Shown here in pieces: positions 1-5,957 of a stretch of DNA of 14,130 nt. The position numbers and the translations under genes were made by a program. Origin of the DNA: an uncultured Clostridia bacterium (lineage in GTDB: Bacteria > Bacillota > Clostridia > TANB77 > CAG-508); NCBI GenBank assembly GCA_948745425.1, contig CAPZDM010000040.1, forward strand, positions 1 through 14,130, written 5' to 3'. Each line of letters begins with the position of its first letter. The stretch's first letter is position 1. The notes below the pieces were generated by a model. The model did no database searches. It had not been told where the DNA came from and worked only from the letters and a program-made list of their open reading frames with translations.

Positions 1-1
1 T

Positions 2-43
2 GCAGATGATTATGTTGAGAGAATAAAGAGATTAGTTCGCTAA
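2..43 (+). CDS. C-terminal end of an unidentified upstream gene (partial)
   Basis: An open frame enters from the left edge and ends at TAA 41-43. It reads A-D-D-Y-V-E-R-I-K-R-L-V-R before the stop. The next gene lies downstream on the same strand, and a hairpin (59-82) sits just after this stop, which fits the end of a transcript. Thirteen residues are too few to assign a family. The basic, helix-like ending would suit many regulators or enzymes, and I do not guess a function. Confidence 0.4.
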   Translation, partial: ADDYVERIKRLVR

Positions 44-56
44 ATTACAAGTTATG

Positions 57-97
57 GGGCAGATAGTTTGAAAATTATCTGCTCTTGTGTTATTATA
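57..97 (+). terminator. Weak intrinsic terminator candidate
   Basis: GCAGATA (59-65) pairs with TATCTGC (76-82) around a 10-base loop, and G57/G58 can pair with bases 83-84. The sequence after it is only moderately T-rich (TTGTGTTATTATATCTTTA) with no clean T run. It follows the stop of the partial upstream gene by 15 bases, which is the main reason to call it a terminator. It could instead be a leader hairpin of the next gene. Confidence 0.35.
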
Positions 98-131
98 TCT
101 TTATAAAAATGCGATAAGGAGGAATGAAAAA

Positions 132-866
132 ATGGAAAAACAAACAGCAGGTAGAGAAATTTTAGGAAAATTAGCTCCAAAATTTGCAGAACTAAATGAT
201 GATGTATTATTTGGAGAAATATGGAGTAGAGAGGATAAATTATCATTAAGAGATAGAAGTATAGCCACTATATCGGCTTTAATGGCACAAGGGTTATTCC
301 CACAATTAAAATCTCATTTTATTATGGGAAAAAAACATGGAATTACTAAATCAGAAGCAGTAGAAATCGTAACACAATTAGCATTTTATAGTGGATGGGC
401 AAAAGCATGGAGTGCTTTTCCATTAATAGAAGAAGTGTATGGAACAGAAAATGAAGAAAATAAAGAACATGGTGGAGCATTTGGAATGGGAGAGCCAAAC
501 ACAACATTTGCTAAGTATTTTATTGGAAATTCATATTTAAAGCCACTTGCAAAAACAGATAATATATTTATTGCAAATGTAACATTTGAGCCAAGATGCA
601 GAAATAACTGGCATATTCATAAAGCAGAAAAAGGAGGAGGACAAATCCTTATTTGCGTAGATGGTGAGGGATGGTATCAAGAAGATGGAAAAGAGGCACA
701 AAGCTTAAAAGTAGGAGATGTAGTAACAATTCCTGCAAATGTAAAACATTGGCATGGAGCTAAAAAAGACAGTTGGTTTAGTCATTTAGCAGTAGAAGTA
801 TCTGGAGAAAATACAAGTAATGAATGGTGCGAATCTGTAAATGATGAAGAATATGACAAATTATAA
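132..866 (+). CDS. Carboxymuconolactone decarboxylase-cupin fusion protein
   Basis: This 244-residue cytosolic protein joins an AhpD/CMD-like helical domain (about residues 10-105) to a C-terminal cupin barrel (about 140-230). The CMD part lacks the CxxC pair of AhpD peroxidases, so a peroxidase role is unlikely. The cupin shows motif 1 with HIH (H161, H163) and Q171 where the canonical glutamate ligand would be, and motif 2 as GDVVTIPANVKHWHG with H206/H208. These can form a mononuclear metal site. Start choice: ATG 132 follows AAGGAGGA (116-123); the in-frame upstream ATG at 87 has no such site. The gene stands alone between the hairpin at 59-82 and the terminator at 897-932. Such fusions are common in anaerobes beside aldo/keto reductases and flavodoxins, as here. 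Substrate and reaction are unknown; the family annotation is solid, the catalytic role is not. Confidence 0.9.
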   Translation: MEKQTAGREILGKLAPKFAELNDDVLFGEIWSREDKLSLRDRSIATISALMAQGLFPQLKSHFIMGKKHGITKSEAVEIVTQLAFYSGWAKAWSAFPLIEEVYGTENEENKEHGGAFGMGEPNTTFAKYFIGNSYLKPLAKTDNIFIANVTFEPRCRNNWHIHKAEKGGGQILICVDGEGWYQEDGKEAQSLKVGDVVTIPANVKHWHGAKKDSWFSHLAVEVSGENTSNEWCESVNDEEYDKL

Positions 867-896
867 TAAAATTAAGAATAAAAAAATATAGTTTAG

Positions 897-932
897 TTAG
901 GTTAGTTTATAATGAACTAATCTAATTTTTTT
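897..932 (+). terminator. Intrinsic terminator of the CMD-cupin gene
   Basis: TTAGGTTAGTTTA (897-909) pairs along its whole length (two G-U pairs) with TGAACTAATCTAA (913-925) around a three-base loop, and is followed by seven T (926-932). It separates the CMD-cupin transcript from the MerR-type promoter that starts 20 bases further on. Confidence 0.9.
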
Positions 933-951
933 ATAAATTTCAAAAAAACTA

Positions 952-982
952 TTGACCGACAGCAACTACCGACTGGTATAAT
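952..982 (+). promoter_or_regulatory. MerR-type promoter/operator, copy 1 (aldo/keto reductase unit)
   Basis: The -35 box is TTGACC (952-957) and the -10 box TATAAT (977-982), separated by 19 bases. That is two more than the sigma-70 optimum and the usual geometry of MerR-activated promoters, where the regulator underwinds the spacer. ACCGAC occurs twice, at 955-960 and 968-973. The element recurs almost base for base at 3031-3061, and the similarity extends outside the boxes (upstream TTTCAAAAAA..CTA, downstream GTAAAACAAAAA). The merR gene lying between the two copies is the obvious candidate regulator. Confidence 0.8.
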
Positions 983-1026
983 TCAAATTAGTAAAACAAA
1001 AATATAAATTAAGGAGAGATGAAAAT

Positions 1027-1929
1027 ATGGAATATGTAACTTTAAATAATGGAGTTAAAATGCCAAAAGCAGGTTTTGGAGTGTATCAAGTAAATAAGGA
1101 GGAGTGTGAAAGAGTTGTAATAGATGCAATAAAAGCAGGATACAGATTAATTGATACAGCACAAAGTTATTTTAATGAAGAAGAAGTAGGAAATGCAATA
1201 GAAAAAGCTATAAATGATGGACTTGTAAAAAGAGAAGAACTATTTATTACTTCAAAAGTTTGGATAGATAATTACGGATATGAAAAGTGCAAAGAGTCAG
1301 TTTTAAAATCAATGGAAAAATTAAAAGTAGACTATTTGGACTTAATGTTATTACATCAACCTTTTGCAGACTATTACGGAGCATATAGAGCATTAGAAGA
1401 ATTATATGAAGAAGGAAAACTAAAAGCAATAGGAGTAAGTAACTTTTATCCAGATAGATTAAGTGATATTTGTTTATTTGAAAGAAAAATAGTACCACAA
1501 GTAAATCAAGTAGAAACAAATGTATTTAATGCACAATTTGAGGCACAAAAAAATATGGAACAATTTGGAGTACAAATAGAGGCATGGGCTCCGTTTGCAG
1601 AGGGTAGAAACAATATGTTCCAAAATGAAACATTAAAGAAAATTGGAGATAAATATAACAAATCAATAGCACAAGTAATATTAAGATGGCTAACACAAAG
1701 AAATGTAGTCGTATTATCAAAATCAACCCTAATGGAAAGGATACAAGAAAATATCAATATATTCGATTTTGAACTTTCAAATGAAGATATGGAAGAAATC
1801 TCAAAGCTAGACACAAAAACAAGTAGTTTTTTCAATCACTATGATCCAGAAATGGTAAAATGGTTTGATGAAACTGTAAAATCAAGGAGAGATAATCATG
1901 ACCATAATAAAGATAAGAAAAACTGGTAA
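1027..1929 (+). CDS. Aldo/keto reductase (AKR) family oxidoreductase
   Basis: The protein has 300 residues, normal for a single-domain (beta/alpha)8 AKR that reduces aldehydes or ketones with NAD(P)H in the cytosol. The catalytic tetrad is complete: D43, Y48 (in LIDTAQSYFNEE), K77 (in LFITSKVW) and H110 (in LMLLHQP). The cofactor 2'-phosphate/adenine region is visible as VVLSKSTLMERIQEN. Overall it resembles the 2,5-diketo-gluconate reductase-type AKRs. The C terminus ends in an unusual charged tail (RRDNHDHNKDKKNW). AAGGAGAG (1011-1018) precedes ATG 1027. It is the first gene after the MerR-type promoter at 952-982 and is followed 59 bases later by a flavin reductase-like gene, so both are probably induced together. 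The substrate cannot be read from sequence; toxic aldehydes are plausible given the regulator family. Confidence 0.93.
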   Translation: MEYVTLNNGVKMPKAGFGVYQVNKEECERVVIDAIKAGYRLIDTAQSYFNEEEVGNAIEKAINDGLVKREELFITSKVWIDNYGYEKCKESVLKSMEKLKVDYLDLMLLHQPFADYYGAYRALEELYEEGKLKAIGVSNFYPDRLSDICLFERKIVPQVNQVETNVFNAQFEAQKNMEQFGVQIEAWAPFAEGRNNMFQNETLKKIGDKYNKSIAQVILRWLTQRNVVVLSKSTLMERIQENINIFDFELSNEDMEEISKLDTKTSSFFNHYDPEMVKWFDETVKSRRDNHDHNKDKKNW

Positions 1930-1988
1930 AATAATAAAGACTATGATAAAATAAGACATATAAAATATTAAATGGAGGAATAATTACT

Positions 1989-2537
1989 ATGAGAAAAGAT
2001 TTAGGTAATAAAATGAATTTTTTACCACTTCCAGTTTTAATTATCGGAACTTATGATGAAAACGGAAATGCAAATGCAATGAATGCAGCATGGGGAGGAA
2101 TACAAGATTACGGAAAAATTTATGTATCATTATCAAAGCATAAAACAACAGACAATATAAAATTAAAAAAAGCATTTACAGTTAGTTTTGCAACAAAGGA
2201 TACAGAAGTTATTTCAGATTATTTTGGAGTTGTATCAGGAAATAAAGAAGATAAAATAGCAAAAGCAGGAGTTCATATAACAAAATCAAATTTTGTAGAT
2301 GCACCGATTATTGAAGAATATCCGTTGACTTTGGAATGCGAAATGGAATCGTTTGAAGATGGTATTTTAGTAGGTAGGGTAGTAAACACTTCTATTGATG
2401 AAAATTATTTAGATGAGAACGGAAAAATTGATGTAGAAAAAATGCAAGTAATAGCATTTGATATGGTAAGCAATACTTATAGAGTATTAGGAGGTATTGT
2501 TGGCAATGCTTTTAAAGATGGACTAAAAATGAAATAA
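1989..2537 (+). CDS. Flavin reductase-like FMN-binding split-barrel protein
   Basis: The protein has 182 residues and matches the flavin reductase-like domain family: an N-terminal strand-rich segment LPLPVLIIGTYDENGNANAM, then AAWGGIQDYGKIYVSLS, T(T)DNIKLKKAFTVSFA, and the later SGNKEDKIAKAG segment seen in FMN-binding members. These soluble proteins bind FMN and either pass electrons from NAD(P)H to free flavin or hold flavin for another enzyme. A GGAGG site (1974-1978) stands ten bases before ATG 1989. It is the second and last gene of the aldo/keto reductase unit, closed by a strong terminator at 2548-2587. Three flavodoxin genes lie in the neighbouring unit, so this protein could feed or reoxidise flavin in the same pathway; that link is inference. 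Confidence 0.88.
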   Translation: MRKDLGNKMNFLPLPVLIIGTYDENGNANAMNAAWGGIQDYGKIYVSLSKHKTTDNIKLKKAFTVSFATKDTEVISDYFGVVSGNKEDKIAKAGVHITKSNFVDAPIIEEYPLTLECEMESFEDGILVGRVVNTSIDENYLDENGKIDVEKMQVIAFDMVSNTYRVLGGIVGNAFKDGLKMK

Positions 2538-2547
2538 ATTTATAAAA

Positions 2548-2587
2548 GAAATCAGTTTGTACGAAATACAGACTGATTTCTTTTTTT
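2548..2587 (+). terminator. Intrinsic terminator between the reductase unit and convergent merR
   Basis: GAAATCAGTTTGT (2548-2560) pairs with ACAGACTGATTTC (2568-2580) with a single G-U pair and a seven-base loop, followed by seven T (2581-2587). The merR stop codon on the other strand begins two bases further on. Read on the minus strand the same hairpin is followed by TTTTAT, so it may serve both convergent genes. Confidence 0.92.
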
Positions 2588-2589
2588 GG

Positions 2590-2991
2590 CTATTTTTCAT
2601 TGACATTAATTAAATTACTAAAATACTTAGTTTTTCCAGACAGTACATCAGAATAGAAGTTTTCTTTCCAATTTAAGAATTCTAAACTTTCTTGTAGATT
2701 AGACATATCCTCTAAAAGTTGTTTTTTCTTCTCGGCAATAATAATTTGCCTTTCTGGAATAGTAGATTCTCCTTTTAAACATAAATCAAGATATTGTTTC
2801 ATTTCTTCAATGCTCATATTGCATTTTTTTAAGCACGATAAACTTTTAATCCAAGCAACGTTATTGTCATCAAAAATTCTATAATTATTTTTATCCCTTT
2901 TTACATTAGGAATTAATCCCTCATTACAATAATATTTTAGTGTTTCATAAGTCATACCAACCTTTTCACAAGTTTCTTTCATTGAATACAT
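2590..2991 (-). CDS. MerR family transcriptional regulator
   Basis: This 133-residue protein has the standard MerR layout: a winged helix-turn-helix at about residues 3-70 (with GMTYETLKYYCNEGLIP and RDKNNYRIF, the usual R..NYR.F wing) and a C-terminal antiparallel coiled coil at about 78-112 for dimerisation. There is no long effector-binding domain, as in small sensors of the AdhR/NmlR type. Cysteines occur at 8, 22, 53, 57 and 71. C53 falls in the helix where small thiol-reactive MerR regulators often carry a sensory cysteine, so an electrophile or aldehyde signal is possible but unproven. GGAGG (2998-3002 on the minus strand) is six bases from the ATG. It is convergent with the reductase unit and divergent from the redox operon. 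The two 19-bp-spacer promoters at 952 and 3031 are its likely targets. Confidence 0.92.
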   Translation of the reverse strand: MYSMKETCEKVGMTYETLKYYCNEGLIPNVKRDKNNYRIFDDNNVAWIKSLSCLKKCNMSIEEMKQYLDLCLKGESTIPERQIIIAEKKKQLLEDMSNLQESLEFLNWKENFYSDVLSGKTKYFSNLINVNEK

Positions 2992-3030
2992 ATATAACCT
3001 CCAAAAAAAATAAAAATTTTCAAAAAACTA

Positions 3031-3061
3031 TTGACCGACAGTAACTACCGACTGATATAAT
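3031..3061 (+). promoter_or_regulatory. MerR-type promoter/operator, copy 2 (redox/hydrolase operon)
   Basis: TTGACC (3031-3036) and TATAAT (3056-3061) are separated by 19 bases. It differs from copy 1 at only a few spacer positions: AGTAACT against AGCAACT, and CTGA against CTGG before the -10 box. Within the spacer an imperfect dyad is visible (GACAGTAA facing CTACCGAC). It sits 40 bases upstream of the divergent merR start and 95 bases before the first operon gene, so a bound MerR protein could control both directions. Confidence 0.82.
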
Positions 3062-3155
3062 TCTATTGTAAAACAAAAAATGTAATTAGTCAAGTAAAAC
3101 AGATAATTAAAACACAAGCAAACAAAACTATTAAAATAAGGAAAAGGGGGGAAAA

Positions 3156-3692
3156 ATGAAGAAATTTAAAATAATAATTGATATGTTATTATTTATAATT
3201 ACTATTGCTTTATTCAATATAGGATTAGTTGGAAATCTAATGCATGAAATCTTAGGAACTGTTATGGCTATCCTTATTGTAGTTCATATTATATTAAATT
3301 TTAAATGGATAAAGCAAGTAACAAAAAACTTTAAAAAGACAAATGCTAAAACTAAAATCATGTATATAGTAGATATTTTTATAATGATAATATATTTAGG
3401 AACAATTATCTGTGGGATATTGATAGCAAATGAAATATTTAACTTTCACATGAGTAGTAGTTTGGGTTTGGTACTTACACATCTAACTTTGGGAAGATTA
3501 GCAATTATAACAATGTTTATTCATCTGGGATTGCATTTAGATAGAATACTAAAAAAAGTTGAAAACAAGAAAGTAAAGAAGTCAATTTATATGGTATATA
3601 CATTCATTGTTATAGGAATTACAATTTACTTTATTTATACATTAACGCATAGTTTTCAATGGTTATATGCCTTTGGAAAAAATAATTGGTAA
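3156..3692 (+). CDS. Multi-helix membrane protein, DUF4405-like, candidate b-type cytochrome
   Basis: The protein has 178 residues and about five hydrophobic helices (roughly 6-26, 30-49, 69-92, 103-128, 144-164). Histidines are arranged as two matched pairs: H30 (LMHEILG) with H44 (VVHIILNFKW), and H109 (THLTLGR) with H123 (FIHLGLHLD). Each pair is 14 residues apart in helices, and H127 and H165 are also present. In bis-histidine membrane cytochromes such as b561 or ferric-reductase-like proteins, similar spacing on neighbouring helices binds two haems across the membrane. I therefore infer an electron carrier between a cytoplasmic or quinone donor and an external acceptor. It is the first gene after the second MerR-type promoter and is followed directly by two outward-facing flavodoxins. 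AAGGGGGG precedes ATG 3156. DUF4405 is assigned from memory of the family pattern; haem binding is untested. Confidence 0.7.
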   Translation: MKKFKIIIDMLLFIITIALFNIGLVGNLMHEILGTVMAILIVVHIILNFKWIKQVTKNFKKTNAKTKIMYIVDIFIMIIYLGTIICGILIANEIFNFHMSSSLGLVLTHLTLGRLAIITMFIHLGLHLDRILKKVENKKVKKSIYMVYTFIVIGITIYFIYTLTHSFQWLYAFGKNNW

Positions 3693-3718
3693 AAATACAA
3701 AAAAGGAGAGATTTGAAA

Positions 3719-4393
3719 ATGAATAAAAAGGTTTTAATAGGAATTATTGTTGCAATTTTAGTAATTGTTGCAGTTGCCATCGGAGTTATTGTTATTAGTC
3801 ATAACAATACAAAAAATAATGAGTTATCATCTATAAATGATAACACGTTATCAGGAGCAGAAAAATCACAAAATGATAATCAAGGAGATACAGAAAATAC
3901 TACAAAAAGTGGAAGTAAAACATTAGTTGTATATTATTCAGCTCAAAATCACACAAAAGCAGTTGCAGAAAAAGTCGCTAAAAACTTAAATGCTGATATT
4001 TTTGAAATAGAGCCAGAAGAAAAGTATTCAAATGAAGATTTGAACTGGACTAATAGTAATTCAAGAGTATCAAAAGAACATGATGATGAATCATTAAGAG
4101 ATATTAAATTAAAAAAGGATACAGTAGATAATTGGAGCGACTATGATACAGTAGTAATTGGCTATCCTATATGGTGGGGCGTTGCAGCATGGCCAGTAGA
4201 TAGTTTTGTAAAAGCAAATAATTTTGATGGAAAAACAGTAATTCCATTTTGTACATCTGCATCAAGTGGACTAGGACAAAGTGGAAAATTACTTGAAAGA
4301 GAGGCAAATGGTGGAGATTGGAAAAATGGACAAAGATTTAATGAAAGACCATCAGACTCTACAATTAAAAATTGGACAGATAGTATAAAATAA
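3719..4393 (+). CDS. Membrane-anchored extracytoplasmic flavodoxin
   Basis: The protein has 224 residues: a short basic N terminus (MNKK), one membrane helix (about 5-27), a polar Asn/Ser/Asp-rich linker (28-66) and a flavodoxin domain (about 67-224). The FMN phosphate loop is SAQNHT (74-79), the flavin-stacking region GYPIWWG (148-154), and a FCTSASSGLG loop follows at 178-187. There is no cysteine after the helix, so it is a signal anchor rather than a lipoprotein, and positive-inside topology puts the flavodoxin outside. AAGGAGAG (3703-3710) decides the start at ATG 3719; a TTG at 3686 in the same frame overlaps the previous gene and lacks a site. It lies 26 bases after the membrane cytochrome candidate and 17 before a paralogue. 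Electron transfer at the outer face is inferred. Confidence 0.88.
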   Translation: MNKKVLIGIIVAILVIVAVAIGVIVISHNNTKNNELSSINDNTLSGAEKSQNDNQGDTENTTKSGSKTLVVYYSAQNHTKAVAEKVAKNLNADIFEIEPEEKYSNEDLNWTNSNSRVSKEHDDESLRDIKLKKDTVDNWSDYDTVVIGYPIWWGVAAWPVDSFVKANNFDGKTVIPFCTSASSGLGQSGKLLEREANGGDWKNGQRFNERPSDSTIKNWTDSIK

Positions 4394-4410
4394 AAAGGAG
4401 AAAATAGAAA

Positions 4411-5181
4411 ATGAATAAAAAATTAGTGATAGGCATTATTTTAGCAATAATAATTATAGCCGTTGGTGCTTTTACAGTTGTTATGGTTAATTCAAATAAT
4501 AATGATAATCAAAATATTGCAAATGCAAACAACGAAAATGTAAATAATGAAGTAGAAAATACGAATGATGAAGATAATAATATTCCAAATGAAGAAAATA
4601 CAATAAATACTGATAACAATACAGAAGTAAGTAGCAGTGAAAAAACATTAGTAACATATTTTTCATTACCAGAAAATACAGGAACAGCTAGAGAAGATAG
4701 TACAATTACAGTAAACGGAGAAAGATTAGGAAATACACAATATGTTGCAAACTTAATTGGGGAACATACTGGAGCAGATATATTTAGAATAGAATCAGTA
4801 AAACAATACAACCTTGATGATCATCAAGCCTTAATAGATGATGCACAAGAAGAACAAAGACAAAATGCTAGACCAGAAATAAAAAATAAAATTAATAACT
4901 TTGATGAGTATGACACAATATTTATAGGTTACCCAATTTGGTGGAGTGATTTACCACAAATACTTTATACATTTTTAGAAAGCTATGACTTTACAGGAAA
5001 AAATGTATATTTATTTAGTACAAATGGTGGAAGTGGTTTATCAGGAACAGTAAGCACAATAACAAATAAATTATCTGGAGCAAAAGTAAATTCAAATGCT
5101 TTCAAATTACACAGAAATAGTATGGAAGATGCACCAGTTGAAGTAGAAACATGGCTAAAACAAATAGATATAATAGATTAA
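4411..5181 (+). CDS. Second membrane-anchored extracytoplasmic flavodoxin
   Basis: The protein has 256 residues with the same plan as its upstream neighbour: MNKK plus a membrane helix (about 5-27), a long Asn/Asp/Glu-rich linker (28-77) and a flavodoxin domain (78-256). It is not a recent copy. The phosphate-binding loop is extended: TYFSLPENTG (82-91) is followed by an insert containing TVNGERLGNT before the helix resumes (YVANLIGEHTG), as in flavodoxin_4-type proteins. The flavin region is GYPIWWSD (173-180) and a STNGGSGLSGT loop follows (203-213). No lipobox cysteine is present. AAAAGGAG precedes ATG 4411 and the gap to the previous gene is 17 bases, so translation in one operon is clear. 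Two different outward flavodoxins in tandem suggest either sequential electron transfer or different partners. Confidence 0.88.
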   Translation: MNKKLVIGIILAIIIIAVGAFTVVMVNSNNNDNQNIANANNENVNNEVENTNDEDNNIPNEENTINTDNNTEVSSSEKTLVTYFSLPENTGTAREDSTITVNGERLGNTQYVANLIGEHTGADIFRIESVKQYNLDDHQALIDDAQEEQRQNARPEIKNKINNFDEYDTIFIGYPIWWSDLPQILYTFLESYDFTGKNVYLFSTNGGSGLSGTVSTITNKLSGAKVNSNAFKLHRNSMEDAPVEVETWLKQIDIID

Positions 5182-5203
5182 AAAGGAATGAGTAGATAAA
5201 TCT

Positions 5204-5953
5204 ATGAAAAAAATATTGATAATTGTACTAATATTAGTAATCATTTTGTTTGCAACAGCAGTAATTTTCTATTTTAGAAACGGAAACAATATTAGTATGA
5301 ATAATAATATACCAGAAGTTCAAAAAGGTAGTACAAATAATAGCGAAAATGAAATAAGTGAAATAAAAGAAATTCCACAAAGTTATTATAGCAAAGCAAA
5401 TAATCAAGGCAAACTAGAAGAATTTTACTACGATACCTATGAATCAAAGACTTATGAGCAAAAGTCTAAAAAATTAAGAAAAAGAGCTATTGTATATACT
5501 CCTTATGGTTATGACGAAAACAAGGAATATGATATTTTTTATCTAATGCATGGTGGATGGAGTAATGAAACTACAAGTTTAGGAACACCTAATAATCAAG
5601 GGGCATTTAAAAATGTAATAGATAATGCAATAGAAAACGGAGAGATAAGACCAATTATTATAGTTTGTCCAACATACAATAACGAAAGTGCAGAGGATAG
5701 TGGAGATTATACTTTAGCATATTATACACTTACAGTAAATTATCATAATGAACTTATAAATGATTTAGTCCCAGCAGTTGAAAGTAAATACTCTACATAT
5801 AGCAAAAGTACATCACATGAAGATATAGTAAAATCAAGAGAACATAGAGCATTTGGTGGCTTTTCAATGGGCTCAGTTACAACATGGCATACTTTTGTAA
5901 ATAACTTAGATAGTTTTAAATATTTCATTACTTCAAGTCGGTGCAATAGATAG
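5204..5953 (+). CDS. 5' part of a frameshifted two-domain anchored esterase (feruloyl-esterase-like)
   Basis: This 249-residue frame starts with a membrane anchor (about 4-24, no lipobox), a polar linker, and an alpha/beta-hydrolase domain of the esterase D/feruloyl-esterase type. It shows the entry strand AIVYTPYGYDENKEYD, the oxyanion motif HGG (116-118) and the nucleophile elbow GFSMGS (219-224, S221). It stops abruptly 28 residues later, just where the fold should continue. The missing strand, acid (D26 of the next frame, in FTGTQDFAG) and histidine (H68, in GYSHNG) lie in the frame at 5958-7118. As read here the product lacks its triad and should be inactive. The start has only AAGGA 16 bases upstream, weaker than its neighbours. 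It lies 22 bases after a flavodoxin, in the same operon. Substrate is unknown; esters of hydroxycinnamates are one possibility by family. Confidence 0.75.
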   Translation: MKKILIIVLILVIILFATAVIFYFRNGNNISMNNNIPEVQKGSTNNSENEISEIKEIPQSYYSKANNQGKLEEFYYDTYESKTYEQKSKKLRKRAIVYTPYGYDENKEYDIFYLMHGGWSNETTSLGTPNNQGAFKNVIDNAIENGEIRPIIIVCPTYNNESAEDSGDYTLAYYTLTVNYHNELINDLVPAVESKYSTYSKSTSHEDIVKSREHRAFGGFSMGSVTTWHTFVNNLDSFKYFITSSRCNR

Positions 5954-5954
5954 T
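5936..5954 (+). other. Frameshift site: one extra base (C5939)
   Basis: The upstream frame reads T-S-S then CGG TGC AAT AGA and stops at TAG 5951-5953. If C5939 is skipped, the text continues AGT GGT GCA ATA GAT AGT AAT ATG (S-G-A-I-D-S-N-M) straight into the frame at 5958, giving a single 637-residue product from 5204 to 7118. No slippery heptamer is present. CGG is a very rare codon in this AT-rich DNA, so a hungry-codon +1 shift is conceivable, but an insertion mutation or a sequencing error is simpler. Confidence 0.8.
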
Positions 5955-5957
5955 AAT

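Noticed and set aside
1898..1954. An 18-codon frame starting at ATG 1898 with AAGGAGA just upstream, inside the end of the aldo/keto reductase gene
   Set aside because: It is short, overlaps an intact gene, and its basic composition (MTIIKIRKTGK..) gives no sign of selection. The SD-like bases also code for S-R-R in the reductase tail.
3686..3718. TTG 3686 as an upstream start for the first flavodoxin
   Set aside because: It overlaps the previous gene's stop and has no ribosome binding site, while ATG 3719 has AAGGAGAG at the right distance and gives a normal signal anchor.
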